DNA of 64,000 bases from a virus, in IMG/VR virus record IMGVR_UViG_3300048672_000475, positions 16,857-80,856 of that record. One strand, given 5' to 3'. The translations under genes and the position numbers were made by a program. The notes under the pieces were generated by a model that had not been told where the DNA came from, made no database searches, and saw only the letters and a program-made list of their open reading frames with translations. Below are positions 37,393 through 44,991 of the stretch, piece by piece; the first letter of the stretch is position 1; each line of letters opens with the position of its first letter.

Positions 37393-37554
37393 ATGAAGAT
37401 CAACTGGCAGGAAGAAAGCACAAAACGTGGGGCAGTTATCCTGCTCTTAGTGATACCCGGCCTGATCGGGTGGTTCATGGGTAAGGACGTGACCGGTTTG
37501 ATCACGCTAGCGATGGCGATATCCGGGTACATGAAGTTGACGAGGCCCGACTAA
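37393..37554 (+). CDS. Holin candidate
   Basis: A 53-residue gene found by eye: a charged N-terminus (MKINWQEESTKRG), two hydrophobic stretches (AVILLLVIPGLIGWFMG and GLITLAMAISGYMKL) and a basic tail. Size, two-span layout and position before the spanins and lysozyme fit a class II holin, which would open the inner membrane for the endolysin. Assignment rests on context. Confidence 0.6.
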   Translation: MKINWQEESTKRGAVILLLVIPGLIGWFMGKDVTGLITLAMAISGYMKLTRPD

Positions 37555-37643
37555 TGGAGTTTGCCTGGGGTGAGTTTATCGTCGGTATCAGCGTCGGCAT
37601 CCTGGGGATGTCCCTGGTCGGCGCATGGCTGTTGTTCCCGTGA
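37554..37643 (+). CDS. Tiny single-span membrane protein
   Basis: A 29-residue gene found by eye: MEFAWGEFIVGISVGILGMS then LVGAWLLFP. The ATG overlaps the holin candidate's stop (TAATG) and the end overlaps the Rz-like gene. It may be a lysis accessory (antiholin-like) or leader peptide; its reality rests on the tight overlaps. Confidence 0.45.
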   Translation: MEFAWGEFIVGISVGILGMSLVGAWLLFP

Positions 37644-38113
37644 TTTACGCCTTCATTGCCGCGTTCGTACTGGGCCTTGGCGTAGGTGCCGGCGGCATGC
37701 GCCACTGGGATAGCGTAGAGATACGCGATCTGGAGGCTGCGCTTACGGCAGTTAACGTCACGAGTGCGGCCACCCTGGCCAGCAAAACAGCAGAGGTAGC
37801 GCGAGCTACGGAAAAGGCCAAGCAGGCCAATGATCAGTTGGAGCAGAGTTATGACCAGAGTATTGCTACTGTCAACGCTTATTTTGACAGGGTGCGGGCC
37901 AGTGGTAAAACCCGTAGTCCTAACCCCGTGCCAAGCTGTGCAGGTGCCACAACATCTGAAGCAGCGACCGCCGAAACTTCCCCCGCTACCGACGATGCCT
38001 TTACCCCCCACACCCCAGACTTCGAGCGCAAAGCCTACGTCATAGACGAGTGGGCCAGTTCGTGCTGGAAATTTGTAAACGATAACTGCAGGATGCCACA
38101 GGATGGTCGTTGA
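37625..38113 (+). CDS. Rz-like inner-membrane spanin
   Basis: A 162-residue protein with one N-terminal transmembrane helix (VIYAFIAAFVLGLGVGAGG), then a long coiled coil (SKTAEVARATEKAKQANDQLEQ...) reaching into the periplasm. This is the layout of i-spanins (Rz, DUF2514-like). A lipoprotein gene is embedded in another frame inside it, as in lambda Rz/Rz1. Together they fuse inner and outer membranes at lysis. Confidence 0.85.
   Translation: MAVVPVIYAFIAAFVLGLGVGAGGMRHWDSVEIRDLEAALTAVNVTSAATLASKTAEVARATEKAKQANDQLEQSYDQSIATVNAYFDRVRASGKTRSPNPVPSCAGATTSEAATAETSPATDDAFTPHTPDFERKAYVIDEWASSCWKFVNDNCRMPQDGR
37851..38045 (+). CDS. Rz1-like outer-membrane spanin lipoprotein, embedded
   Basis: A 64-residue protein read in the +1 frame fully inside the Rz-like gene. 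It has a lipoprotein signal MTRVLLLSTLILTGC with lipobox LTGC, then a proline-rich mature part (HLKQRPPKLPPLPTMPLPP), the hallmark of Rz1. TTGGAGCAGAGTT stands before the ATG. The outer-membrane location follows from lipidation and the absence of Asp after Cys. Confidence 0.85.
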   Translation: MTRVLLLSTLILTGCGPVVKPVVLTPCQAVQVPQHLKQRPPKLPPLPTMPLPPTPQTSSAKPTS

Positions 38114-38507
38114 TGTTGATATTAACTTACTCGGAACAGCGACTATCGCGCTTATTGGCTGTGTCGCAACATTGTATACCAAAGCAATTAAGGCTGAGAA
38201 CAACCAGTTGAAGGAAACGCTTATGCAAAAAAGTGAATCCCATGACGCGACGATTGAGCGGATAGAAAGTAACCAGCACGATATCTGGGCAGAGATACGG
38301 CTGCAGCGCGACGCGCTACAGGTTGCCAGAGAAGCTTCCATCCAGCTCTCGGCGAACATATCCCGGTTGAATGAACTGCTCCCGCGCCTGGAGGTAGGTA
38401 TGGACGCGAGAGTTACACACGAACAATGTAGTTTTCGCAGACGGTCGACGGACACCTGCGTAGTGGATTTAAGGAAGAGCCGAAATGACGATCCGGGTGA
38501 CGCTTGA
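38103..38507 (+). CDS. Hypothetical membrane coiled-coil protein
   Basis: A 134-residue protein: one N-terminal transmembrane segment (LLGTATIALIGCVATLYTKA) then a coiled coil (NNQLKETLMQKSESHDATIE...). It overlaps the Rz-like gene by 11 bases. It could be a further lysis-zone membrane protein; no family assigned. Confidence 0.65.
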   Translation: MVVDVDINLLGTATIALIGCVATLYTKAIKAENNQLKETLMQKSESHDATIERIESNQHDIWAEIRLQRDALQVAREASIQLSANISRLNELLPRLEVGMDARVTHEQCSFRRRSTDTCVVDLRKSRNDDPGDA

Positions 38508-38778
38508 GAATTTAACACCGTGGGTGCCGGCATGGCTCCCGCTGCCGAAAACAGTGTTGGTCAGGATGTACTCCTGCGAGACTGAGCCGGTTGAACCACA
38601 CCAATATAAGTTTGCCGTAGTCGCGCTGATCTGGTGCGGCGTAGCGGAGATAAAGGGACTCTGTAAAGACGTAGACCTGAAGCATATGAAAGCCGGGTCC
38701 GCAGCACTGGGTGAACTCGGCGCACGTAAACTGGTGTGGACTCATAAAGGCCATTCCCGGTCATTAACAATAAGGTAG
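38485..38778 (+). CDS. Hypothetical protein
   Basis: A 97-residue protein, MTIRVTLENLTPWVPAWLPL onward, ending KLVWTHKGHSRSLTIR. The mix of VAEIKGLCKDVDLKHMKAG suggests an alpha-beta fold. AAGGAAGAGCCGAA precedes the ATG. Conserved position before the lysozyme, function unknown. Confidence 0.65.
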   Translation: MTIRVTLENLTPWVPAWLPLPKTVLVRMYSCETEPVEPHQYKFAVVALIWCGVAEIKGLCKDVDLKHMKAGSAALGELGARKLVWTHKGHSRSLTIR

Positions 38779-38785
38779 GTACTAG

Positions 38786-39223
38786 ATGGTCGCCATTGAT
38801 ATTATGATTGACCTGATAAAACGCTTCGAGGGCTGCAGGCTTGAGGCCTACAAGTGCCCCGCTGGCGTATGGACGATAGGGTACGGCTACACCCATGGGG
38901 TGAAAGAAGGGGACAAATGGACCCAGCAGCAGGCTGAATCGATGCTGTGGAAAGAAGCCGTCACCGTTATGGACCAGACGCTACAGACTAGCCCGAAACT
39001 GCGCAGCGCTACCCAAGGGCAGCAGGCTGCTATCGCGGATTTCGTCTACAACTGCGGGCTGGGGAACTACAAGACCTCGACCTTGCGACGTAACGTGGAT
39101 GCCGGCGACTTTAATGAGGCTAGATATAGCATCATGATGTGGGTGAAAGCGACGGTGGACGGAAAGAGGGTAAAACTGCCAGGGTTGGTGAAACGCAGGC
39201 AGGCTGAAGCCGATCTATTGTAA
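38786..39223 (+). CDS. Endolysin, GH24 lysozyme
   Basis: A 145-residue muramidase that cuts the peptidoglycan glycan chain. The catalytic Glu is in LIKRFEGCRLEAY (residue 15) and the Thr in GVWTIGYGYTHG. The usual Asp between them is Cys here (YKCPAG), a substitution common in one GH24 branch and compatible with activity. C-terminal GLVKRRQAEADLL is also typical. No signal peptide is seen, so release depends on a holin. Confidence 0.93.
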   Translation: MVAIDIMIDLIKRFEGCRLEAYKCPAGVWTIGYGYTHGVKEGDKWTQQQAESMLWKEAVTVMDQTLQTSPKLRSATQGQQAAIADFVYNCGLGNYKTSTLRRNVDAGDFNEARYSIMMWVKATVDGKRVKLPGLVKRRQAEADLL

Positions 39224-39246
39224 TTAACTAATTTAAAGGTAATACC

Positions 39247-39666
39247 ATGGCAACATATCAAAAGTTTGAACTCGGAATCGAGAAAATGATGGAGGCGGGC
39301 AACGCGCAGACCGACACTTGGGCAGTGATCCTGTCTAACACCGCGCCCAACTTGGCCACCGCGACTGATGCGACATCCGTTACTGAGTTGTCAACGGGCG
39401 GCGGGTATACCGCAGGCGGAAACGCTTGTTCGGTAACATCAGCAGCGGCTACCGGTGGAACTTATAAGCTTGTTCTAGGAAGCCCAGCTACCTGGACTGC
39501 ATCAGGTGCAGGCTTTACGTTCCGGTACGCTATTCTGTACAACGCGACACTGACGCAGTGTATCGGCATGTGGGACTACGGCTCGTCCGTCGTGATGAAC
39601 GGCACGAACGGTGATACGTTCACAGCTACCCTCGACGGCACAAACGGCGTATTCACTGTAGCGTAA
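39247..39666 (+). CDS. Hypothetical virion-like protein
   Basis: A 139-residue, Thr/Ser/Gly/Ala-rich beta protein (MATYQKFELGIEKMMEAGNA, then TDTWAVILSNTAPNLATAT). The TWxVxLSNTAP pattern resembles small phage structural proteins near tail genes. Likely a virion component; not proven. Confidence 0.65.
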   Translation: MATYQKFELGIEKMMEAGNAQTDTWAVILSNTAPNLATATDATSVTELSTGGGYTAGGNACSVTSAAATGGTYKLVLGSPATWTASGAGFTFRYAILYNATLTQCIGMWDYGSSVVMNGTNGDTFTATLDGTNGVFTVA

Positions 39667-39686
39667 TCGATATCGTTGGAGGGATT

Positions 39687-40121
39687 ATGTCCTTGATTGA
39701 AGAGATAACCGCTGGCCCCTTGGCTGCTGAGATAACGCCGTATATTGCTAGTGGTGACGACGCAGCTATCGCGGATACCCTGAACCGCAGGGATATACCG
39801 GCGAAGAAGTCCGTGTCAGCGCACGACATACGCAAGTATATGATGCTGAATGACCTGCTACTACAGATCGAGCTGTCTACCGAGTTCCCGTGCATCGCTA
39901 CCAAGCGGGCACTGGAGGTATTCGAGACGTTCGACCTGTCGGACGCCTTGGTGCTGAGCAAGTTCACAGGCATGCTGGACGCCCTCATGACCACAAGTAC
40001 CGGGTTCGCTACTACGCACAAGGCTGCGCTGCTTGAACTGGGGGATACCCTAGTCAGTAGGGCTGACCTGCTGGGGTTGACTGTAACCCCTACCGACGTA
40101 GCCCAAGCCCTTAGACCCTAG
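39687..40121 (+). CDS. Hypothetical protein
   Basis: A 144-residue helical protein (LNDLLLQIELSTEFPCIATK..., then DLSDALVLSKFTGMLDALMT). It resembles small helical proteins found in phage tail clusters. TTGGAGGGATT precedes the ATG. Role unknown. Confidence 0.65.
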   Translation: MSLIEEITAGPLAAEITPYIASGDDAAIADTLNRRDIPAKKSVSAHDIRKYMMLNDLLLQIELSTEFPCIATKRALEVFETFDLSDALVLSKFTGMLDALMTTSTGFATTHKAALLELGDTLVSRADLLGLTVTPTDVAQALRP

Positions 40122-40132
40122 GAGATAGTGAT

Positions 40133-40663
40133 ATGAAAAAGTTGTTATTGATATTGGCGTTATTACCCTCAGCGGCGTATGCGCAACTCGACCAGACACA
40201 GATTTCAGCGCTGCATACCGCAGCACTGGCCGATCCTACTGCCGTTGCGTGCATGAACGTAGGCGACGACGGGTGCCTGAATAACTACCTGAACAGCCCG
40301 ACGACTTTCGTAGTGTGGAGAACTTCGGTGCCGCAAGAGGAAATTACAGGCGTTGCGAGTTTTGACTGGACGCGGGTTGATAACCTGTCGGTCGGCAAGG
40401 CCCGTATTTGGGACTGGATGTTTAGAAACGGCCCGATTAACGCGGCTAATTCAAATGTTCGTGCGGGTATTGACGCTACCTGGACAGGCACTGCGGCTGA
40501 TCTGGCTGTTCGAGCGAGCGTGTATACTAAATGCAAACGGTTTGCGACGGTAGCCGAGAAGGTATTGGCGACGGGCACTGGCACGGATGCGGTTCCAGGC
40601 GTCACTACATTCGATGGGTCTGTACCGTTTCAAGATACAGTTAAGATCAGGTTGGGCCAATAA
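40133..40663 (+). CDS. Exported hypothetical protein
   Basis: A 176-residue protein with a clear signal peptide (MKKLLLILALLPSAAYA, cleavage expected after AYA) and two Cys near residue 40-48 that could form a disulphide. A Sec-exported protein in a late phage operon is unusual. It could modify the host envelope or exclude competitors. GGAGATAGTGAT precedes the start. Confidence 0.65.
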   Translation: MKKLLLILALLPSAAYAQLDQTQISALHTAALADPTAVACMNVGDDGCLNNYLNSPTTFVVWRTSVPQEEITGVASFDWTRVDNLSVGKARIWDWMFRNGPINAANSNVRAGIDATWTGTAADLAVRASVYTKCKRFATVAEKVLATGTGTDAVPGVTTFDGSVPFQDTVKIRLGQ

Positions 40664-40664
40664 C

Positions 40665-41114
40665 ATGGCTACGATCACTCAGGTACAAGCAACGAAAGCC
40701 TCGTTGACTGTTACGGGGTTAAGCACATTAGCCAACGCCACGTACGTAGCATCCTCTGCTTATGACGCCACCACCAACAAGCCGATGGACGTGGTGGTGG
40801 AGGTAGAGGTTGCTACGACGAATACGCCTTCGGGTAACAAGCAGGTTGTTGTGTTTGCGCAGGCGTCTTTGGACGGTACGAACTACCAGTCCGGTCCGAC
40901 GTCTGGCACCACGACCACCGACGAGCCAGACCTGACGTTATTGGGGACTGTGCCGGTAAACACGTCTACAACGACACATCGCAAAGCGTTCAGTCTGGCC
41001 GCTGCTTACGGGTTTCGCCCGCAGAAGTTTCAGATCGTACTTAAGAACGACCTCGGTGTAGCGTTGACATCCGGGGCTGTGTACACAGCAGAAATTAGTT
41101 ATGTGAGTGCGTAA
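40665..41114 (+). CDS. Hypothetical virion-like protein
   Basis: A 149-residue beta-rich protein starting MATITQVQATKASLTVTGLS. Thr/Ser/Ala-rich composition and a VVVFAQASLDGTNYQSGPTS segment resemble tail or decoration proteins with immunoglobulin-like folds. The start at 40665 directly follows the preceding stop. Confidence 0.65.
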   Translation: MATITQVQATKASLTVTGLSTLANATYVASSAYDATTNKPMDVVVEVEVATTNTPSGNKQVVVFAQASLDGTNYQSGPTSGTTTTDEPDLTLLGTVPVNTSTTTHRKAFSLAAAYGFRPQKFQIVLKNDLGVALTSGAVYTAEISYVSA

Positions 41115-41116
41115 GC

Positions 41117-42820
41117 ATGCCCGTACTGCTCAGGCCTAGCCTACTTACCAGCCAGCCGCAAGGTACGGTTGCGCTAAACCGGGCTAACCCGCTGACGGTT
41201 GGCCTTGGTAATTTGTGGGTTGCTACGTCTTTAGCGGACGTAGCGACGGGTCTTCTACCGCTCTCAATAGGAAGCAGCACTACTTTTGATATACGCGGCG
41301 ACAAGACCGGCGGGGCCATGCGCGCCTTGGTATCTACCGCTTCCACATCATCGACTTTCGGGCTACAGTATCCGCTAGGGATACCGCTGACGGGCAACTT
41401 TACGCTATTTGCGTACTCGAAGCTAGACTTCAATACCTTTTTAACATCATGCGCTATAGCTAACGACTACACGGGATCGGTAGGCACTACGGCGATTATT
41501 AAGAGCAGTGGCACCTATCATCCGAGGGGCTACGTAACTAACAGTGCCGGTACGGTAGTTCAGGCAAACTCGGCTACTACATTACCTACCGCGTTAATAC
41601 TACAGACTCTGGTGTATAACGGGTCGAACATCCTTTTCTATGAGAACGGGGTACAAGTAGCTAGCGCGTCAGTTACGTCAATCAAGCAGTATGCCAGCCA
41701 GAAATTTTTAGTGGGTCATGGCGCCTCCGCGACTATCGCGGGCTATATGGGTATGTGCGGCGCGTTCTCCCGTGCGCTGGCTCCCGCAGAGATTGCATCA
41801 CTGGCAGCTAACCCATGGCAGCTTCTCAAGTCAACAAACCCGGTTATATCGGCCCTCACCACTGCGGCGGGTGCTACAAACTACAGCCTTACCTGCTCAG
41901 CAGGTGCGTACGCCTACACCGGCGTAGCTGCTGGGCTGAAAGTAGCGCATACGCTAACCTGCTCAGCGGGTGCGTACGCCTACATCGGCGTAGCCGCTGG
42001 GCTGAAAGTAGCGCATATGCTAACCTGTTCAGCGGGTGCGTACGCCTACACCGGCGTAGCTGCTGGGCTGAAAGTAGCGCATGTGCTAACCTGTTCAGCG
42101 GGCTCGTACGCCTATACTGGAGTGGCGGCTACTCTAAATTACGGGGCCGGCTCGGTTAGCTACAGCCTGACCTGCTCGGCGGGCGCGTACTCCCTTACTG
42201 GCGTAGCCTCAACGCTACACCGCGCGGTGATGCTCCCAGCAAGTGCGGGTAGCTACGTGGTTACCGGCGTAAGCGGTGGCCTACAAGTATCTCGGTCGAT
42301 GCCGTGCGCCTCCGGCGCGTACACACTTACTGGAACTGCTGGCGCCCTAGGGGTCTCGCACACGCTTACATGTGCTACGGGTACGTATACGCATACCGGT
42401 GTTGCAGCGACGTTGATCTACTCCGGAGGCGCGGCGAGCTACGCGCTTACCTGCAGCCCTGGTAGTTACACGTACTCTGGTATAGCGTCTCTGCAACCGA
42501 TAACCCGTGTAATGCCATGCAGTGCCGGCGGATATACGGTTACCGGCGGGACGGTTAGCTTTATCCGTGGGATCAACCTGTTGTGCGAAGCCGGCGCGTA
42601 CTCACTTACCGGCGGTGCGGCGACACTTACGGCCTTCCAAGGCGCGGCTGTGTACGCATTGACCTGTAGTCCTGGCAGCTACGTGCTAACGGGCGGGGCC
42701 GGTATTCTGCAGTACCTAGCATCCGGAAAGATCATCGCTGACCAACTCCATTGCGTGAAGCGGCTAGATACCGACGTGATGATTAGAACGGCGAGGCACT
42801 ACCAGTTAATCCAGAGCTAG
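41117..42820 (+). CDS. Tail-like repeat protein with LamG-like domain
   Basis: A 567-residue protein. Residues about 20-235 look like a concanavalin/LamG-type domain (TALILQTLVYNGSNILFYEN, then GYMGMCGAFSRALAPAEIAS). From residue ~257 the sequence is a chain of ~22-residue repeats of the form LTCSAGAYAYTGVAAGLKVA; four are nearly identical, later ones diverged. Such arrays form elongated beta structures in tail fibres or host-binding proteins. Recombination between repeats could change length. Confidence 0.8.
   Translation: MPVLLRPSLLTSQPQGTVALNRANPLTVGLGNLWVATSLADVATGLLPLSIGSSTTFDIRGDKTGGAMRALVSTASTSSTFGLQYPLGIPLTGNFTLFAYSKLDFNTFLTSCAIANDYTGSVGTTAIIKSSGTYHPRGYVTNSAGTVVQANSATTLPTALILQTLVYNGSNILFYENGVQVASASVTSIKQYASQKFLVGHGASATIAGYMGMCGAFSRALAPAEIASLAANPWQLLKSTNPVISALTTAAGATNYSLTCSAGAYAYTGVAAGLKVAHTLTCSAGAYAYIGVAAGLKVAHMLTCSAGAYAYTGVAAGLKVAHVLTCSAGSYAYTGVAATLNYGAGSVSYSLTCSAGAYSLTGVASTLHRAVMLPASAGSYVVTGVSGGLQVSRSMPCASGAYTLTGTAGALGVSHTLTCATGTYTHTGVAATLIYSGGAASYALTCSPGSYTYSGIASLQPITRVMPCSAGGYTVTGGTVSFIRGINLLCEAGAYSLTGGAATLTAFQGAAVYALTCSPGSYVLTGGAGILQYLASGKIIADQLHCVKRLDTDVMIRTARHYQLIQS
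41887..42150 (+). repeat. Four near-identical 66-base coding repeats
   Basis: Units begin at 41887, 41953, 42019 and 42085, each 66 bases, encoding 22 residues (TCSAGAYAYTGVAAGLKVAH-x-L). They differ at only a few bases, so they are recent expansions inside the tail-like protein gene. Confidence 0.85.
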
Positions 42821-42854
42821 CCACACTCCATACTGATAAATTGAAGGCGACCAC

Positions 42855-42971
42855 ATGAAAGGTATCCACTTACTCCTGAATAACGGGGGAACTCCGCTAG
42901 CCATGGCCGGGGATACGGGTATTTTGTACCGCTATCAGGTTAAAAACAAAACTTGGTATCGGGTGCAATAA
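42855..42971 (+). CDS. Tiny hypothetical protein
   Basis: A 38-residue gene found by eye: MKGIHLLLNNGGTPLAMAGD, then TGILYRYQVKNKTWYRVQ. The stop overlaps the next ATG (TAATG). GAAGGCGACCAC precedes the start. It may be a short structural peptide; unknown. Confidence 0.5.
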   Translation: MKGIHLLLNNGGTPLAMAGDTGILYRYQVKNKTWYRVQ

Positions 42972-43552
42972 TGGCGATTACTCGCGCGTCGAGACGTTTT
43001 AGTATAATGGTAAAAGCAGCCGTAATACCCAACAACCCTATACCAACCATCAGTGGTTTCACCATGAATACATACTCCGCAACACAGAAGGGCCCATTGA
43101 AAATACCAGGGTATATCGACAAAGATGAGGTTACCATCATCAACGTGTACTGGGGCGCTCCGCCGTTCACCGCCAATGCAGTCTACCGCGAGGGTGACAT
43201 CTGCACCCCCTCCGTGGATAACGGCTATTACTATCAGTGCACTACCAACGGTGTGGCCGCTGCAACTGAGCCGACTGCATGGGGGCAAGTAACGCAGACC
43301 AGCGGTACGGCTAAATTCACTGCGATACCGTATGACTTGTTCGTGCTCCCCAGCGAGACTATCAGTACGTCTACCTGGGCGGCAACGACCGGGGTGACGC
43401 TTACAGGTTCCGCGCATACCGGTTTCGTAACGTCGGTCGAGGTTTCGATTACAGACGCTACGCTCACGACTTTCGAGCTTACCAATTCGATAACGAAGAG
43501 CAACGGCGAGAAGCGCGACCGGACGTTCATGTACAAGATAAATACGCAGTAG
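42971..43552 (+). CDS. Hypothetical virion-like protein
   Basis: A 193-residue protein, MAITRASRRFSIMVKAAVIP onward. A central segment (YREGDICTPSVDNGYYYQCT) resembles a carbohydrate-binding-like insert found in tail proteins (NTVYxxGDxxxP...GYYYxxT). Last gene before a terminator. Confidence 0.65.
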   Translation: MAITRASRRFSIMVKAAVIPNNPIPTISGFTMNTYSATQKGPLKIPGYIDKDEVTIINVYWGAPPFTANAVYREGDICTPSVDNGYYYQCTTNGVAAATEPTAWGQVTQTSGTAKFTAIPYDLFVLPSETISTSTWAATTGVTLTGSAHTGFVTSVEVSITDATLTTFELTNSITKSNGEKRDRTFMYKINTQ

Positions 43553-43576
43553 CGCGGCGAGAAATACCGAATACCG

Positions 43577-43604
43577 AATGCCGGAAACATATCCGGCATT
43601 TTTG
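43577..43604 (+). terminator. Rho-independent terminator
   Basis: AATGCCGGA-AACATA-TCCGGCATT forms a 9-bp stem followed by TTTG, between the 43552 gene and the head operon. It separates the lysis/tail-like block from the terminase block. Confidence 0.7.
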
Positions 43605-43661
43605 TGTTGTATCGTTTGACACTCCGTAGTAAACTTTAGGCATGTAATTTAAGGAGGGGAA

Positions 43662-43787
43662 ATGGACGCTACTGAAGCGAAAAGAGGCGATTTTAAATGC
43701 CGAAAAACGGCGGATGTATCGGGGTATCTTATTTTTATAACCACTGTTGCGGTACTTATGGCATGCCTTCACTTTATATTTTGCTGA
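43662..43787 (+). CDS. Tiny single-span membrane protein
   Basis: A 41-residue gene found by eye with an excellent ribosome-binding site (AAGGAGGGGAA). Charged start, then a hydrophobic segment (YLIFITTVAVLMACLHFIFC). It overlaps the next gene in another frame. TTGACA at 43617 may belong to a promoter, but no clear -10 is seen. Confidence 0.6.
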   Translation: MDATEAKRGDFKCRKTADVSGYLIFITTVAVLMACLHFIFC

Positions 43788-43951
43788 TAGCGATGAGCAT
43801 ACTCGCCGCTGTAGTGGTATACACCCTATTGGCGGTATCGGAAGTTAGATACCGAGCGTCGCAAGATAGGGCATATGTTGACGGGGAGCTACGGAGGCTT
43901 AGGGCTAACCTAAACCACCATATAACGGCTGAAATAGACGATGGAAAGTAA
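43763..43951 (+). CDS. Small membrane protein
   Basis: A 62-residue protein: an N-terminal hydrophobic helix (ILLIAMSILAAVVVYTLLAV) and a basic-acidic helical tail (RASQDRAYVDGELRRLRANL). The start is uncertain (ATG 43763 or 43794). It overlaps the small terminase gene by 11 bases. Confidence 0.5.
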   Translation: MPSLYILLIAMSILAAVVVYTLLAVSEVRYRASQDRAYVDGELRRLRANLNHHITAEIDDGK

Positions 43952-44657
43952 CATACCCGAGCAACTAAAACGGTACAAAAAAGACCCTCTCGATATCCTG
44001 GATGGGCGCGTATTGCCGCCCGCATACCCTAGAGACGTGAAGCTGAAAAAACTATCCCATATCGCAGGTACTATCAATAAAGGTCGACCGGCTAAGTATC
44101 CGTGCGCGGAGGCGCTTCAGTATGCGGTCGAGCTGTACATGGAGCGGTTCGATCAGACCATACCGAGGGACGAGGAGTGGCGTAAGCGGTATCCATCAAT
44201 CTACCCCACTATACCGGGGTTGGTGTACGCATTAGGCTTTGCGAGCAAAGACGAATTTAAGCGGCAAGCGCAACGTGACGAGGGGTTCAAATTCGTCGTC
44301 GAACAAGCGTTTACTCGTATCGAAGAATTCAAAAATGATTTGCTACTAAAAGGCGGTAACTCAACTACTGGCGCTATGCACGATCTTGTCAACCACCATG
44401 GGTGGACGACTAAAGTGGAGCAGAATACCACGCTAAACGCCGGCAGCGATTTAGCAGCCCTCGTCCAAGCATTACAGGGTAAAGTACTGCGCCCCGTACT
44501 ACCTATACAAGACAATGAAGAAATTGAAGACGCGGAATACGCGGAAACCGAGGCCAACGCTGAAGAGGTGGATGAGGTCTCTACTCAGGCTTTTCCGAAT
44601 TCGGAAGAGTATGCCGAAGACGGCGAAATAGAAGATAGTATGGAGGATTTATTATGA
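43941..44657 (+). CDS. Terminase small subunit
   Basis: A 238-residue protein. The centre (AQRDEGFKFVVEQAFTRIEE, KNDLLLKGGNSTTGAMHDLVNHHGW) matches the DNA-packaging small subunits of the P22 gp3-like kind, which bind the packaging site and regulate the large subunit. The N-terminal part contains KGRPAKYP, typical of the DNA-binding portion. The C-terminal 60 residues are very acidic. It overlaps the Tad2-like gene as ATGA. The large subunit lies 3.8 kb downstream, an unusually large separation caused by ligase and homing endonuclease genes. Confidence 0.8.
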   Translation: MESNIPEQLKRYKKDPLDILDGRVLPPAYPRDVKLKKLSHIAGTINKGRPAKYPCAEALQYAVELYMERFDQTIPRDEEWRKRYPSIYPTIPGLVYALGFASKDEFKRQAQRDEGFKFVVEQAFTRIEEFKNDLLLKGGNSTTGAMHDLVNHHGWTTKVEQNTTLNAGSDLAALVQALQGKVLRPVLPIQDNEEIEDAEYAETEANAEEVDEVSTQAFPNSEEYAEDGEIEDSMEDLL

Positions 44658-44899
44658 CCGAACTGCATGACTTTGGGTGGGCTGTAGCACAATTAAAAGT
44701 AGGGCATAAGGTATGCCGAGCAGGGTGGAATGGTAAGGGTATGTGGCTTGAACTTATCAGCGCAGGGGACTACGAGGTAACCGCTATGGGGTTTAGTCTT
44801 CTTCCGTGGATTGGTATGAAAACAGCGGATGATAAATTTGTACCCTGGCTCGCGTCTCATACGGATGTACTAACCGAAGATTGGGCGTATAAGGCGTGA
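44654..44899 (+). CDS. Tad2-like (DUF2829) anti-Thoeris protein
   Basis: An 81-residue protein with the DUF2829 signature: FGWAVAQLKVGHKVCRAGWN, GKGMWLELIS, and IGMKTADDKFVPWLASHTDV, then LTEDW. DUF2829 includes Tad2, a phage sponge that binds cyclic ADP-ribose signals of the Thoeris defence system. The conserved WNGKGM and PWxASxTDxLxxDW motifs are intact and the length is typical. It is coupled to the terminase small subunit gene. Which signal it binds cannot be read from the sequence. Confidence 0.85.
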   Translation: MTELHDFGWAVAQLKVGHKVCRAGWNGKGMWLELISAGDYEVTAMGFSLLPWIGMKTADDKFVPWLASHTDVLTEDWAYKA

Positions 44900-44991
44900 A
44901 TAAATCCGGAGGACGCGCGACAAGGGCTTAGTACGGATGCGGGACCGAACTTCCCGAAAGCTAAAAACGAAACACAAAACTGGAGAACAAA

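Noticed and set aside
37502-38533. 343-codon minus-strand frame opposite the lysis region
   Set aside because: The plus strand has spanin, lipoprotein and coiled-coil genes with clear signatures; the minus frame has no recognisable domain or start signal.
41815-42159. Repeat-rich 114-residue frame in the +1 frame of the tail-like gene
   Set aside because: It is the out-of-frame reading of the 66-base repeats; no ribosome-binding site, and the long frame explains the sequence.
41117-42820. Possible diversity-generating retroelement target
   Set aside because: No reverse transcriptase, template repeat or accessory gene is visible in the window.
42953-42970. Upstream extension of the 42971 gene (MVSGAI...)
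   Set aside because: The TAATG overlap with the 38-residue gene gives a better start; the upstream GTG has no ribosome-binding site.
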